DNA of 64,000 nt from Pseudomonadota bacterium (GCA_018241745.1 JAFEDG010000141.1:62001-126000); one strand, 5' to 3'; shown: positions 9,001-17,575, counted from the stretch's first letter. Numbers and translations: made by a program. The notes: generated by a model not told the origin, from the letters alone.

Positions 9001-12000
9001 CGACGACCGGAAAGCCGCCCGTCCGGTGGATGCCGCACAGCGTGTGGCTCGCGCGGACCATGGCCGGCGACGGCAGCCGCTGCGGTTCGAATTGCAGCAG
9101 CGACAGCTCGTGATGGAGCGTCGCGAGGTGCTCGTCGGCCTCGTCGGCCAGGATCCGATAGAGCGTCGCGGAAAGCCGCACGTCGCCGATGACCACGTCA
9201 TCGTCGGTCGCGCCGTCCCCGGGTCCTTCCCCGTCGCCGCCGCCGGCGCCCGCCGCGGGGGCGAACGGCAGCACCGCGGCGAGGGGCAGCGCGCGCGGCG
9301 TGGCTTCGTTGGCGGCATCGGGCGCAGCAGCGTCGTGCGGCGCAGGCTCTGCGGTGCCGTCATCGAGCGACGGGAGGTCGATCTGCTCGAGATCGTTGTC
9401 GGCGACGAGGCGCAGCCCGGGCGGTGGTTCGTCGTCGCCGACCGTGAGGTCCTCGGCGGCGGCGAATTCGTCGGCTGCCACGGCGTCGCGCACGATGATC
9501 TGCGGCGCGGGACCGGCGCTGGTGCCCAACTCCGGCAAGTCGACGAGCGGCGGCAGCTCGATCGTCGACGGCGTGTTCCCCGGAGCCTTGGCGGGCGCGG
9601 CCGGCGGCACGACCGGCGGCGGTGGCGCCACAGGCTCCACGTCGAGCTCCCAGTCGCTGGCGGCAGGCGCAGGCTCCCTCGCAGCAGGTGCGGGAGCCAC
9701 GGCTGGCACATCCGGCTTCACGAAGTCGATGCCGCTCGCTTCACGCGCGTCGCGGTCGAGCAGCGCGTCGAGGTCGTCCAGCTCGTCGACGAGCGCGAGC
9801 GGCGGCGGCCCGCTGTCGCGCGCAGGCAGCGCGTCACCGGTGGCTTCCGGGATGTCGACGAGCCGCGGCTTGCCGGGCGGCGGCGGCGACGCCGGCCCCG
9901 GGCCCGGCGGCAGCTCGGCGAGCACCTTGTCGATCGCCGCATGCAGCGCCGCGGGATCGGGCGTCACGCGCTTGGTCTTCTGCAATGCGCCGATCCACAC
10001 CCGGAAGTCGCGCTCCGCCACCGCGATCATCGCGAGCACCGCCGGCGTTACCGGCCGATCCTCTTCGAGCAGCCGGTTGTGGACGCGTTCGACGTCGAAT
10101 GCGAGCTCACCCAGGTCGGTGAGGCCCACCATCCGGCCCGAGCCCTTGAGGGTGTGGAAGCCGCGGCGCACCGTGCGCAGTGCCTCGCGGTCGCTCGGGT
10201 TGGCGGCGAGCAGCTTGTGGTGCGCGGCGATGGTGTCGAGCACCTCATGCGCTTCGGTCAGGTAGATGTCGAGCAGCTCGCCGTCGAAGGCGGTGGCATC
10301 GGTCTCGAGCAGGCGCTTGGTCTCGTCGGAGATTTCCGGCGCCGCCGCGGACGCCGTGTCGGCGATCGCGTCGACCGCCTTCGCGAGCGCCGCACCGCCG
10401 GCATCGAGCTCGGCGAGCGCGCTGGCCGCCTGCTGCACGAGCGTCGCGTCGCCGATGAGCTCCGCGTCGTCGCGCAGCGCCTCGAGCTTCGACTTGAGCG
10501 CGGCATGCGACGCGGCGCGCGGGCCACCGGCGTGCAGTTCGTCGAGCAGCGCAGGCAGTTGCGCGCGCAGCTCGGCAACGGCGCTCTCGACCGACTTCGC
10601 GTCGTCGTCGATCTCGACGACCGTCGTCTCGCCGGAGCGCTTGGCCAGCAGCGGCGCGATGAGCCGCTCGCGATCCGGCCGTTGCTGCTCCACCGCCTCG
10701 ATGTAGAAGCCGAGGCCCGACAGCGACTCCGCGAGCATCTCGAGGTCGTCGTTGTCGACCGGCTCCTCGCCCCCGACGTACGAGTCGATCTGCTCCTGGC
10801 ACGACATCAGCAGCTTCTCGGCGTCGTTGAGCCCCAGCATCAGCAGCGCGCCACGGATCTGCGCGCTGTCCTTGGCGAGGCTCGCGAGGTCCGCGCGCTT
10901 GCTGTTGTCGCGGAAGAATGCGTCGAGCACCTGCTCCATGTGGCGCAGGTTGGCCTGGATCTCGCGCCCGACCTGCGCGAGCAGCATCCGCTCCTGCGCG
11001 CGGCGCGACATCTCGTCGAGCGCCGGCGCACCGGACGTCGGCACGCCGCGGCCCGCGCGCGCGGCGTCCAGCCGCGCGATCATGGCGTCGACCTGCTTCG
11101 GGAAGTCAGGGCCGAGGTTCGAGTAATTGTCGAACGCGCTCTCGGCGAGCAGCAGTGCCGTCGCGTATTCCATCGCCACCGACTCGGACACGCCGGACGA
11201 CGGCATCTTCTCGAGCCGCTCCACCAGCGCCGACGTGAGCTTCATCAGCGCGCCGTTGCGCACTTCGGCCGCCTTCGTATGCACCGACGTCAGCGTCGCC
11301 TTGAGCTTCGGCAGGTTCTCGGCGCGACCCGACGCGAACTTGAGCCACGCGTCCTTCGCGCCCGCGAGCTGCTCGCGTGCCTCGCGCAACAGCGGTTGCA
11401 GCCGCACGAGATCCGCGTTGAGCGCATCGGCAGACGGGATCAGGCCGGAGAGGTGGAACGCCTTCTGCACGCCCTGCACCTGCGGGCCCACCGGCGCCGC
11501 GATCGCGACGTAGTAGAGAACCTCGCGCCGCAGGCGGTCGGCCACCTTGGCGCTGCCGCCCAGCACGCGGCGAATCTGGAGGTCGACGCGCGCCGTCAGC
11601 TGCTTGAGGCCGAACGACGGTTCGAGGCCCTTGGCGCCCAGCGCCTCGAACAGCGCGCCGCAAGTCCACCAGAATGCGCGCAGCGGAGCCTGCGTGGTTG
11701 CTTCCTCGATGTCCGCGATGGCGCCCTTCATCTGCGTGATGCCGTCGGCGTCGCCACGCAGCCACGCAAGCAGGCCGCGCTGGTAGACGCGCCGCTGCTT
11801 CACCAGCAACGACTGCAACCGCGAGACGGGCAGCGCCTCGCGCGCCGGCACCTTGGGCGGCCGCGCGCCGAGATCCGGATAGAACAGGTCGGTGGGCGCG
11901 ACCGCCTTGACGCCGCGCGCGGCCTGCATCTGCTCGTACTCGGGGAACAGCTTCAGCGGGACCGGCGGCGCGCCGTTGACGAGCTCGTCGAGGAAGATCT

Positions 12001-12340
12001 TGAGCCGCCGGCACGCACGGTCGACGATGTCCACCGCGGCCGGCGCCTGCGCCACCGGCAACTCCTCGAGCCGCGTCAGCTGGCGCTCGATCTCGTCGGT
12101 ATACGCGACGACAGCGTCGAGGCCTACCATCTGGATCGCGCCGGCTGCCTGGTGGATGTGCGTGCGCGCGTGCTTGAGCGCGATCGCTTCCTTCGGTGCG
12201 CCCTTGAACGTGGCGAGCGCGTCGAGCCCGCGCGTCAGCGCCTGGTCGATCTCGCCATGGACCCAGGACAGCGGGCCGACGTCGAACGTGTCGGCGGCGC
12301 TGTCCGCGCCACCGCGGCCCGGGGTGCTATCGGCCGCCAT
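6032..12340 (-). CDS. chpA: ChpA/PilL-type hybrid chemosensory histidine kinase
   Basis: 2102 residues, the size class of Pseudomonas ChpA. Reading N to C: several histidine phosphotransfer (Hpt) modules, the canonical ones with phospho-acceptor His 729 (HTLKGSGRMVG), His 1099 (SHTLCGIHRTGG) and His 1348 (LHTFKGSARMAG); Ala/Pro-rich linkers; CheA dimerisation and HATPase region (LLRNALDHGLES, DDGAGIDLAKV, FSTASKVTQISGRGIGMD); a CheW-like domain (WALPAPMVEQVQQV); and a receiver from about 1978 with LIVDDS and acceptor Asp 2029. It phosphorylates PilG and PilH to control type IV pilus extension, retraction and twitching. It follows pilJ by six bases. No pilK (CheR) or chpB (CheB) lies in the cluster. 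Confidence 0.95.
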   Translation of the reverse strand: MAADSTPGRGGADSAADTFDVGPLSWVHGEIDQALTRGLDALATFKGAPKEAIALKHARTHIHQAAGAIQMVGLDAVVAYTDEIERQLTRLEELPVAQAPAAVDIVDRACRRLKIFLDELVNGAPPVPLKLFPEYEQMQAARGVKAVAPTDLFYPDLGARPPKVPAREALPVSRLQSLLVKQRRVYQRGLLAWLRGDADGITQMKGAIADIEEATTQAPLRAFWWTCGALFEALGAKGLEPSFGLKQLTARVDLQIRRVLGGSAKVADRLRREVLYYVAIAAPVGPQVQGVQKAFHLSGLIPSADALNADLVRLQPLLREAREQLAGAKDAWLKFASGRAENLPKLKATLTSVHTKAAEVRNGALMKLTSALVERLEKMPSSGVSESVAMEYATALLLAESAFDNYSNLGPDFPKQVDAMIARLDAARAGRGVPTSGAPALDEMSRRAQERMLLAQVGREIQANLRHMEQVLDAFFRDNSKRADLASLAKDSAQIRGALLMLGLNDAEKLLMSCQEQIDSYVGGEEPVDNDDLEMLAESLSGLGFYIEAVEQQRPDRERLIAPLLAKRSGETTVVEIDDDAKSVESAVAELRAQLPALLDELHAGGPRAASHAALKSKLEALRDDAELIGDATLVQQAASALAELDAGGAALAKAVDAIADTASAAAPEISDETKRLLETDATAFDGELLDIYLTEAHEVLDTIAAHHKLLAANPSDREALRTVRRGFHTLKGSGRMVGLTDLGELAFDVERVHNRLLEEDRPVTPAVLAMIAVAERDFRVWIGALQKTKRVTPDPAALHAAIDKVLAELPPGPGPASPPPPGKPRLVDIPEATGDALPARDSGPPPLALVDELDDLDALLDRDAREASGIDFVKPDVPAVAPAPAAREPAPAASDWELDVEPVAPPPPVVPPAAPAKAPGNTPSTIELPPLVDLPELGTSAGPAPQIIVRDAVAADEFAAAEDLTVGDDEPPPGLRLVADNDLEQIDLPSLDDGTAEPAPHDAAAPDAANEATPRALPLAAVLPFAPAAGAGGGDGEGPGDGATDDDVVIGDVRLSATLYRILADEADEHLATLHHELSLLQFEPQRLPSPAMVRASHTLCGIHRTGGFPVVAATAKSLELALSALAEHAPPLPSHAQPVLARAVAALDALVARIKQRAAFTAAEQQEADEVGVELEALRQDVAARTADTGGGDAESRAEADADRESAAEHGVRPQLVAIDGDAHDAPDALSGEERADASTAPAGIELPAAVSPVLTVVTPVEPPAPVMAAAAAAAPAPSSVDVLPAVLAAPVDPLAGIRDEVEADVLPIFLEEAADLFPQAGEGLRAWRRTPAATEHAQELRRTLHTFKGSARMAGAMRLGELAHLMESRLVDGESPAAATPALFEALDTDLDNIAFVLDRLREGEVNTSLPWVAEAEAAAAAARAEGEAEGGPAYEVPPPDAVAPTAVATPAGGPAPAAPASSTAAPLAATLAPPEHAAEAGAHAMLRVRADTVDKLVNEAGEVAIARARVEGELRTLKANLLELTGSVIRLRTQVREIEIQAESQIQSRMSAYQDKEGFDPLEFDRYTRFQELTRSLAEGVNDVSTVQQSLLKNLDDADAALVAQARLSREVQQKLFAIRTVPFGSVSERLYRILRATARELDKRANLEISGAQVELDRSVLEKLVGPLEHLLRNALDHGLESRAARRAAGKSETGEITLTVRQQGNEVVIALKDDGAGIDLAKVRQRATALGMVAADATPTDAQLMECLFKPGFSTASKVTQISGRGIGMDVVRNEINALGGRVDVASTPGKGSTFTLYLPLTLAIAQAVLVRAGGRLWALPAPMVEQVQQVKAEQLVNLYVERKVAWQGVDYPFHYLPRLLGDATHNPETLRYNPVLLVKSGTSVAAIHVDEMVGNQEIVVKNIGPQLARVSGISGATVLGNGEIVLILNPVQLAQRADVIVEEHDTERVVASSTDSAGAPLRMSRPQGGTLPLVLIVDDSLTVRKITSRLLQREGFAVATAKDGIDALDRVAEERPDVILLDIEMPRMDGFEFAKTLKADAANAHIPIIMITSRTAEKHRSRARELGVDLYLGKPYQEDELLKHLREMLDIAVIR

Positions 12341-12346
12341 GCCGCG

Positions 12347-14554
12347 TCAGACCTTGAAGCCCGCGACCGACGAGCGGAGCTCGGCGGCCAGTCGCGTGAG
12401 CTGGCCGATGGACACGTTCGTCTGCTTCGTGCCTTCGGTCGTTTCCTCGGTGATCTTCAGGATACCCTGCATGCCGCGCGTCACTTCGGTCACCGACGTC
12501 GACTGCATCTGCGTCTGCGACGAAATCCGCGAGATCAGGTTCGCGAGTTCGCGCGACACCGTCTGGATTTCCGTCAGCGCCTGGCCCGCGGCGTCGGACA
12601 GCTTCGTCCCTTCGACCACGCCGACCGTCGACTTCTCCATGGCGGCCACCGCGTCCTGCGTGTCCGCCTGAATGGTCTTCACGATCGCCTCGATCTGCTT
12701 CGTCGCCTCGCCCGAGCGCTCGGCCAGCCGCTGGACTTCTTCCGCCACCACCGTGAAGCCGCGGCCCGCTTCGCCGGCGGACGCCGCCTGGATCGCGGCG
12801 TTCAGCGCCAGCACGTTCGTCTGCTCGGTGATGTCCGAGATCAGTTCGACGATTTCGCCGATCTCCAGCGACGATTCCCCGAGGCGCTTGATCCGCTTCG
12901 ACGTGTCCTGGATCTGCGAACGGATGTCGTTCATGCCAGCGATCTGGTTCTGCACGGCCATCCCGCCCTTCTCGGCGGCCGCCAGCTGCATCTGGGCCAC
13001 CTTGGCGGACTGCGACGCGTTCTGCGCGACTTCGCTGATCGACTGCGCCATCTGCAGCACCGACGCGGACGCCTGCTGGATCTCCTTGTTCTGCCGCTGC
13101 GACGCTTCGTAGAGGCGGTTCGAGATCGCCTGCGTTTCCTGCGTCGCCTTGGTCACCTGGTCCGTCGCGCTGTTGATGCCGCGCACGAGCGTGCGGAGCT
13201 CCTCGATCGTGAAGTTGATCGAGTCGGCGATCGCGCCCGTTACGTCTTCCGTCACCGAGGCCTGCACCGTGAGGTCGCCGTCCGCGAGGTTGCCCATCTC
13301 GTTCAGCAGCCGCAGGATGGCCTCCTGGTTCCGCTTGTTCTCGCCTTCGCTCTCGCTCGCACGGGCGCGGGCGTCGTCCAGGAACACCTTGCCAAGGAAC
13401 ACGAGGCACAACAGCGCCAGCAGACCGAACGCGATCGACGCCCACAGCGTGAACAGGTGCGCGCGGCCGCCGCCCTGCACCGTGTCGGCGAGCTCCGTCG
13501 ACTTGGCCAGCAGGTTCTCGGACTCGTTGTTGATCGTGCGCGCGGCCTGCTTGGCGGCCGTCAGCCGCTGCATCGACGACAGGATCGACGCCACGCCGGT
13601 GTCGTAGGCCGCGAAGCGCTTCTGCAGCTCGACGAGCGTCGCGCGTGCCTCGTCATTGCGCACGCCCCCGAGGCGCAACGCGTCGCTGCCTTTCAAGAGC
13701 CCGTTCAGGATGTCGCGGAACGTCCCCGTGTCCTTGCCCAGCAGGAACGCGGTTTCCGGGTCCACCTCGTCCGCGGAGGCGAGCGTATTGGCGTTCTTGG
13801 CGATCCGCTGCGACAGCACCGCGAGCTGGTTGGCGAAATCGACCTCGCGCGGCGTGCCGTTCGACTGCGCGATCTGCAGCCCGGCCTGCTGTGCGAGCTC
13901 GAGCAGGCCGCTGTTGGTCTGGTTGACGGTCTCGAGGCCCTTGGCCAGCGACGTCAGCGCCTGTTCGTTGCTGATCACCGTGTTGGCGGCGGAGTCGACG
14001 CGTTCCCAGCGCGTGCGGATGTCGGCGAGCAGCGCGGTGGCTGCCGGGTCCTGCAGCGCGTCGATCGACGTGCCGTGGGTGACGCCGCCTTCGGCCAGCG
14101 CGCGGAAGTCGTTGGCGAACTTGTCGCGGCTGTCGCGCACGGCGGGGAAGCCGGACGCCTGCCCCTGCGCGGCGAGGGCCGACGCTCGCGCAAGCCGCTG
14201 CGACAGCATCTGCATTTCCGTCGCCGTCGCGCCTGCCGCCGCCCCCTGCTCGCGCGCCCGCTGGTCGAGGAACAGCATCAGCGCGGCGAGCACGACGAAC
14301 AGCAGCAGCAGGAAGCCGAGGATCTGGAACTGCTTGACGACGGGCAGGTTGCCGATCAGCGGCAGCCGGCTGCCCTTGCTGACGATGCCGCCGGCGCGGA
14401 TCTGGTCCATCACGGATGCGGACGCAAGCGGGTCGTAGCCGGCGGGCGTGTTCTTGCCCATCCTGACCTGCGTCGTCGGCATGTCGAGGTCCGACGTCGC
14501 CCCTTTGCCAGGCTTGTCGCCGCCGAACAGCTTGCCCGAAATCTTCAGTGCCAT
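12347..14554 (-). CDS. pilJ: PilJ methyl-accepting chemotaxis-type sensor of the Pil-Chp system
   Basis: 735 residues. A cytoplasmic N-terminal tail is followed by a transmembrane helix near residues 72-92 ([19 protein letters not shown]), a periplasmic ligand region with coiled-coil PilJ repeats, a second helix near 370-392 ([20 protein letters not shown]), a HAMP-like region and the signalling hairpin. The hairpin tip contains [21 protein letters not shown] and [18 protein letters not shown], the most conserved MCP sequence, which contacts CheW and CheA. It receives pilus/surface signals and passes them to ChpA through PilI. Positioned between pilI (24 bases upstream) and chpA (6 bases downstream) in one operon. 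Confidence 0.95.
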   Translation of the reverse strand: MALKISGKLFGGDKPGKGATSDLDMPTTQVRMGKNTPAGYDPLASASVMDQIRAGGIVSKGSRLPLIGNLPVVKQFQILGFLLLLFVVLAALMLFLDQRAREQGAAAGATATEMQMLSQRLARASALAAQGQASGFPAVRDSRDKFANDFRALAEGGVTHGTSIDALQDPAATALLADIRTRWERVDSAANTVISNEQALTSLAKGLETVNQTNSGLLELAQQAGLQIAQSNGTPREVDFANQLAVLSQRIAKNANTLASADEVDPETAFLLGKDTGTFRDILNGLLKGSDALRLGGVRNDEARATLVELQKRFAAYDTGVASILSSMQRLTAAKQAARTINNESENLLAKSTELADTVQGGGRAHLFTLWASIAFGLLALLCLVFLGKVFLDDARARASESEGENKRNQEAILRLLNEMGNLADGDLTVQASVTEDVTGAIADSINFTIEELRTLVRGINSATDQVTKATQETQAISNRLYEASQRQNKEIQQASASVLQMAQSISEVAQNASQSAKVAQMQLAAAEKGGMAVQNQIAGMNDIRSQIQDTSKRIKRLGESSLEIGEIVELISDITEQTNVLALNAAIQAASAGEAGRGFTVVAEEVQRLAERSGEATKQIEAIVKTIQADTQDAVAAMEKSTVGVVEGTKLSDAAGQALTEIQTVSRELANLISRISSQTQMQSTSVTEVTRGMQGILKITEETTEGTKQTNVSIGQLTRLAAELRSSVAGFKV

Positions 14555-14578
14555 TACCGCCTCCGTCCCTCTAGACGT

Positions 14579-15106
14579 TCATTGCCCGACCTGCAGGAAC
14601 GCAGTGTCGCGCGCGAGCTTGCCGAGATCGATTTCCTGCCACGGCCGCCCGTCCCCATCCATCCACCGCTGCGCATACCAGCCAGGCGGGTTCTCCGGCG
14701 CCGCCGCGGGCGCGAGCTCCGCGAGGTTGCGCAGGCCCAGCACGCGGCGCACGATGATCCCGGCATTGAGTTCGCCGGTGCGCGGCCCGAACAGCACGAG
14801 CCGCGCGTGGTGTCCGCTGCCGAGGGGCGTGGGCGCAAGGCCCAGGAACCGCGCGAAGTCGACGACGCTGAACAGGTTGCCGCGGATGTTCGCGATGCCG
14901 AGATACCAGGGCTGCGTGAGCGGCACCGGCACGATCGCCGGCACGGTGATCACCTCGCCGGCGTCGGCCAGGCGGATCAGCCACTGCGTGTCGCCGCAGT
15001 CGAGCCCGAGACGCGACGACTCCACCTGCGCCGCCGTCTTGCTGGCGAGGCGCGTCGCGAGTTCCTGCTGGAACGTGCGGAGGTCGAGGCGGGCGGCGCG
15101 GGCCAT
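14579..15106 (-). CDS. pilI: PilI CheW-like coupling protein
   Basis: 175 residues, a single CheW domain: ARLDLRTFQQELATRLASKT at the N-terminus, then WLIRLADAGEVITVPAIVPVP, WYLGIANIRGNLFSVVDFA and RLVLFGPRTGELNAGIIV. The GIANIRGN block is the CheW signature that bridges receptor (PilJ) and kinase (ChpA). It lies between pilH (19 bases) and pilJ (24 bases) in the conserved pilGHIJ order. No membrane segments; cytosolic, expected at the cell poles with the receptor array. Confidence 0.94.
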   Translation of the reverse strand: MARAARLDLRTFQQELATRLASKTAAQVESSRLGLDCGDTQWLIRLADAGEVITVPAIVPVPLTQPWYLGIANIRGNLFSVVDFARFLGLAPTPLGSGHHARLVLFGPRTGELNAGIIVRRVLGLRNLAELAPAAAPENPPGWYAQRWMDGDGRPWQEIDLGKLARDTAFLQVGQ

Positions 15107-15125
15107 GGGGTGGTCTCGTCGAGCG

Positions 15126-15488
15126 TCAGCCGAGCGCCGCGATCTTGGTCAGCAGCTCGTCACGGACGACGGGCTTGACGACGTAGTCGCGCGCGCCCTG
15201 GCGCATGCCCCAGATCTTGTCGGTCTCCTGGCTCTTGGACGTGCACAGGATGACCGGGATGTTGCGGGTGTCCGGGTCGCGGCTGATGGCGCGCGTCGCC
15301 TGGAACCCGTTCAGGCCCGGCATCACGACATCCATCAGGATCAGGTCGGGCTTCAGCAGCTTGGCCTTCAGGATCGCGTCCTCGCCGTTGTCGCTGGCGA
15401 CCACTTCGTAGCCGGACTTCGTGAGCAGGTCGTTGAGGACGTGACGTTCGGTGGGCGAATCGTCGACGATCAGGATCTTCTTGATCAT
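15126..15488 (-). CDS. pilH: PilH single-domain response regulator
   Basis: 120 residues, one receiver domain without output domain. It has the acidic pair in [14 protein letters not shown], the phospho-acceptor Asp in [13 protein letters not shown], Thr in VILCTSK and the conserved Lys in DYVVKPV. In the Pil-Chp pathway PilH counterbalances PilG and favours pilus retraction. ATG 15488 overlaps the pilG stop (ATGA, 15485-15488), so translation is coupled. Downstream pilI begins 19 bases later. Confidence 0.94.
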   Translation of the reverse strand: MIKKILIVDDSPTERHVLNDLLTKSGYEVVASDNGEDAILKAKLLKPDLILMDVVMPGLNGFQATRAISRDPDTRNIPVILCTSKSQETDKIWGMRQGARDYVVKPVVRDELLTKIAALG

Positions 15489-15880
15489 GCAGCTGCCTTC
15501 ACGTGCGCCGCCACGGCCTTCAGCAGGCTTTCCTTGGTGAACGGCTTGGTCAGGTATTGATCGGAGCCCACCATGCGGCCGCGTGCGCGGTCGAAGAGGC
15601 CGTCCTTGGACGACAGCATGATGACCGGCGTACCGCGGAAACGGGCGTTCTTCTTGATCAGCTCGCACGTCTGGTAGCCGTCGAGCCGCGGCATCATGAT
15701 GTCGACGAAGATGAGGTCGGGATGGTGGTCGGTGATCTTCGACAGCGCATCGAAACCGTCCTCCGCCAGGATCACCGTGCAACCGGCCTGGAGCAGGAAG
15801 ATTTCGGCGCTGCGGCGGATGGTGTTCGAATCATCGATCACCATCACCTTGACGCCCGACAGGGGGTTCATGTCCGCCAA
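15485..15880 (-). CDS. pilG: PilG single-domain response regulator
   Basis: 131 residues. Receiver domain with VMVIDDSNTIRRSAE, phospho-acceptor Asp in LIFVDIMMPRLDGYQ, Ser in VIMLSSKDG and Lys in YLTKPFTKESL. PilG promotes pilus extension and, in Pseudomonas, acts on the PilB/CyaB side. The start needs a decision: an AAAGGA ribosome-binding site (15893..15888) sits seven bases before a TTG at 15880, but sixteen bases before the first ATG (15871). The spacing favours the TTG, which adds three residues. First gene of the pilGHIJ-chpA operon. Confidence 0.94.
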   Translation of the reverse strand: MADMNPLSGVKVMVIDDSNTIRRSAEIFLLQAGCTVILAEDGFDALSKITDHHPDLIFVDIMMPRLDGYQTCELIKKNARFRGTPVIMLSSKDGLFDRARGRMVGSDQYLTKPFTKESLLKAVAAHVKAAA

Positions 15881-15887
15881 ACGCTGG

Positions 15888-15893
15888 TCCTTT
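15888..15893 (-). promoter_or_regulatory. Ribosome-binding site that selects the TTG start of pilG
   Basis: On the minus strand AAAGGA is followed after seven bases by TTG (15880..15878) and after sixteen bases by ATG (15871). Seven is the standard spacing, sixteen is not, which is why TTG is taken as the start. Confidence 0.6.
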
Positions 15894-16253
15894 CATGCGA
15901 CGGCCGCACCGGCCGGCGCATGCGCGCCCGGATTTGGTGCGGATATCGCTCAGGGTGCGACTTTCGACCCTGTGGTGCGTGTCACCCGCCGGGCGGGCAA
16001 GGGCACCCACAGCCCCTCACGCGTCGAGGGAGTGTGCCACGGGGTCAACCAACTGCCTAGAGCACAAACCTTGCCGGAATCGGCACTTGGCGTCGATTTC
16101 GATGAAAACGCAACAGGTTCGCAAAGCGATCGTGCCGGCTGCTGACGTGCAGGGGCAAGGTCTGCCCCCGTCCGGCGCATTTTCTATGCCAATTGCATGA
16201 AGGCCGGCGGCGCGTGGCGCCCGTTGCCGTAGCCGAAGGTACGCGAATGCAAA
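15894..16253. other. Non-coding gap upstream of pilG
   Basis: About 360 bases without a convincing gene, between pilG and the lectin locus, both of which read leftwards. It must carry the pil operon promoter and leader. Visible structure: a sigma-54-like element at 16177-16192 (minus strand), a short hairpin GGGGCA/TGCCCC around 16151-16168, and an imperfect inverted repeat TGCCG-GAAT-CGGCA near 16073-16086. If the sigma-54-like site is used the pilG leader would be almost 290 bases, long enough for a structured RNA. I could not match it to a known riboswitch. Confidence 0.5.
16177..16192 (-). promoter_or_regulatory. Candidate sigma-54 promoter for the pil operon
   Basis: On the minus strand TTGGCATAGAAAATGC matches the -24/-12 consensus YTGGCACG-N4-TTGC at the invariant GG and GC, which are separated by the required ten bases. 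The -12 half is ATGC rather than TTGC. The element points towards pilG, about 290 bases away. No upstream activator site was identified. Confidence 0.3.
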
Positions 16254-16271
16254 GGCCGCCCGCGGGCGGCC
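16254..16271 (-). terminator. GC-rich palindrome, likely terminator of the grr/lectin operon
   Basis: An 18-base perfect palindrome made of GGCCGCCCG and its complement lies about 43 bases past the lectin stop codon. Read leftwards the stem is followed by TTTGCATT, a weak T tract. It marks the end of the transcription unit that starts with grrA. Confidence 0.55.
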
Positions 16272-16313
16272 CTGGTCACCGTGCGGGGGCCGAGCGCCGC
16301 CGCCCGGCCGTCG

Positions 16314-16751
16314 TCAGTGCGAGATCCAGCGCTGACTCGGCGCGCCGTTGCACGCATTGATGACGACACGGACGCCGTCCGGCACGTCCATGCACTTGCC
16401 GCCGATGCCGACGAAGCTGCCGTTGGATGGAGTCCACTTCTGGCTCGCCGCGCCGTTGCACGGCGTGTAGATCACTTCCGCGCCATTGACGCCTTGGCCA
16501 CCCTTGACGTCGATGCAGAAGCCGCCGACGCCCGTGATCGTCCCGTCGTTGTTGTAATTCCACTGCTGGTTCTGCCACGGGTCGCAGGGCTTGATGTTGA
16601 CCATCGCACCGGGTTCGGGCGAACCGTGGTTCACCACGTTGAGGCACATGTTGGTGTCACCTGACGTGATCTGCTGCGTGGCCGTGGCGCATCCGGACGC
16701 GGACAGCGCGAGGATCGCGCCCAGTGCACTGGCGAAGGCGAGTTTGTTCAT
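16314..16751 (-). CDS. Ricin-type beta-trefoil lectin lipoprotein
   Basis: 145 residues. A signal peptide with lipobox SASGC (Cys 21) is followed by one ricin B-type beta-trefoil. The three QxW repeats of the fold are all visible (NQQW, SQKW, SQRW), each preceded by a C-x-(D/N)-V element (MCLNVVN, FCIDVKG, KCMDVPD). Such domains (CBM13/RICIN) bind galactose- or xylose-type glycans. It lies 22 bases downstream of the I78-like gene on the same strand and is followed by a palindromic terminator, so it looks like the last gene of the grr operon. A role anchoring the locus product to surface polysaccharide is only a guess. Confidence 0.85.
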   Translation of the reverse strand: MNKLAFASALGAILALSASGCATATQQITSGDTNMCLNVVNHGSPEPGAMVNIKPCDPWQNQQWNYNNDGTITGVGGFCIDVKGGQGVNGAEVIYTPCNGAASQKWTPSNGSFVGIGGKCMDVPDGVRVVINACNGAPSQRWISH

Positions 16752-16773
16752 CGGTGGTCCCGGTACTCGCAGG

Positions 16774-17523
16774 TCAGTCCCAGACCGCAGACACGATGCG
16801 GCCCTCCTTGTTGACGATCAGTGACAGCCGGTTCGGGTCCGAACCGGCGCCCATCAGGCCGTCGCCGGGCCGCACGACGCGCGCGCCGGGCGGCAGGTTG
16901 CCCTCGGCGATGACTTCGGCCCCCGCCGGCGCCGAGGCGCCCTTCGCCAGCACGACCTTGCCGACGCAGGTACCGCAATCGTCGTTGACCGGCTTCGCTT
17001 CCGCATAGCCCGGGGAGGTGTCCACTTCGACCGAGTTGGTGGCCGCATGCACGCTGACCCCCTTGTACGCGGCGGGACTGGACAGCGGCAGGATGGCGTC
17101 GACCGGCTCGTAGCCGGTCGCATCGGCGGCGCCCCCTGGCGGCCGCGCGACGAGCACCAGGTGCAGGATGCCGTCCGGCGGCGATCCACGTGTCAGCGGG
17201 ACGAGCTCGACCTCTTCCCAGCCTGCGCTGCTCGCGAGCCCCCGGACGCGGACGATGTCCATGTAGGGCGGGTGCGTCGTACGCACGACCTCGACGCTGA
17301 CGATCCGCAACACGACGTGGGCCGGCGCGTCAGGGCCCGCCAGCGGCGCTGCGCCGGCAGGGGTCGACCCGGACGCCGGGGGCATTTCGGCAAGCTGCGC
17401 GGGCGTGGGCGCGGCGCCCGGGGCGGCCGCCGCGCGCGGCATCCCTTGCGCGTGGACTGCGCAGGCCGCGCCGAGCGCGATGGCGGTGGCAGCGAACGCT
17501 GCCGCGAATGACGTGCGTGGCAT
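16774..17523 (-). CDS. Secreted protein with C-terminal peptidase-inhibitor I78-like domain
   Basis: 249 residues. Sec signal peptide ending near residue 26 (AVHAQG), a Pro/Ala-rich linker, a middle domain (about 70-175; MDIVRVRGLASSAGWEEVEL, VDAILPLSSPAAYKGV) of a family I cannot name, and a C-terminal region 183-249 resembling the I78 serine-protease inhibitor fold: Cys 183, CVGKVVL, ARVVRPGD, DPNRLSLIVNKEGRIVSAV. The usual terminal Cys of I78 is replaced by WD, and an extra Cys 186 makes a CxxC. It sits 52 bases downstream of grrM and 22 bases upstream of the lectin. It may protect the exported peptide from proteolysis (inference). Confidence 0.75.
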   Translation of the reverse strand: MPRTSFAAAFAATAIALGAACAVHAQGMPRAAAAPGAAPTPAQLAEMPPASGSTPAGAAPLAGPDAPAHVVLRIVSVEVVRTTHPPYMDIVRVRGLASSAGWEEVELVPLTRGSPPDGILHLVLVARPPGGAADATGYEPVDAILPLSSPAAYKGVSVHAATNSVEVDTSPGYAEAKPVNDDCGTCVGKVVLAKGASAPAGAEVIAEGNLPPGARVVRPGDGLMGAGSDPNRLSLIVNKEGRIVSAVWD

Positions 17524-17575
17524 GGTCAGGTATCTCCGGATCGATGCGGTGATGGACTGCGATTGCGTGCGGGGT

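Noticed and set aside
6005..15178. Uninterrupted plus-strand reading frame of over 3000 codons
   Set aside because: It lies exactly antisense to pilJ, pilI and chpA. Its translation is Arg/His/Leu-rich without any domain, a usual shadow in very high-GC DNA, whereas the minus-strand genes have clear motifs.
16090..16180. Possible c-di-GMP (GEMM) riboswitch near the pil genes
   Set aside because: The string CGCAAAGC occurs on the plus strand, but the partner GGCAAACC-type element and tetraloop-receptor helix are missing, and the orientation points away from pilG.
16774..17523. Third gene of the grr locus as GrrP
   Set aside because: GrrP is a periplasmic solute-binding-like protein; this protein has no such fold and instead ends in an I78-like domain.
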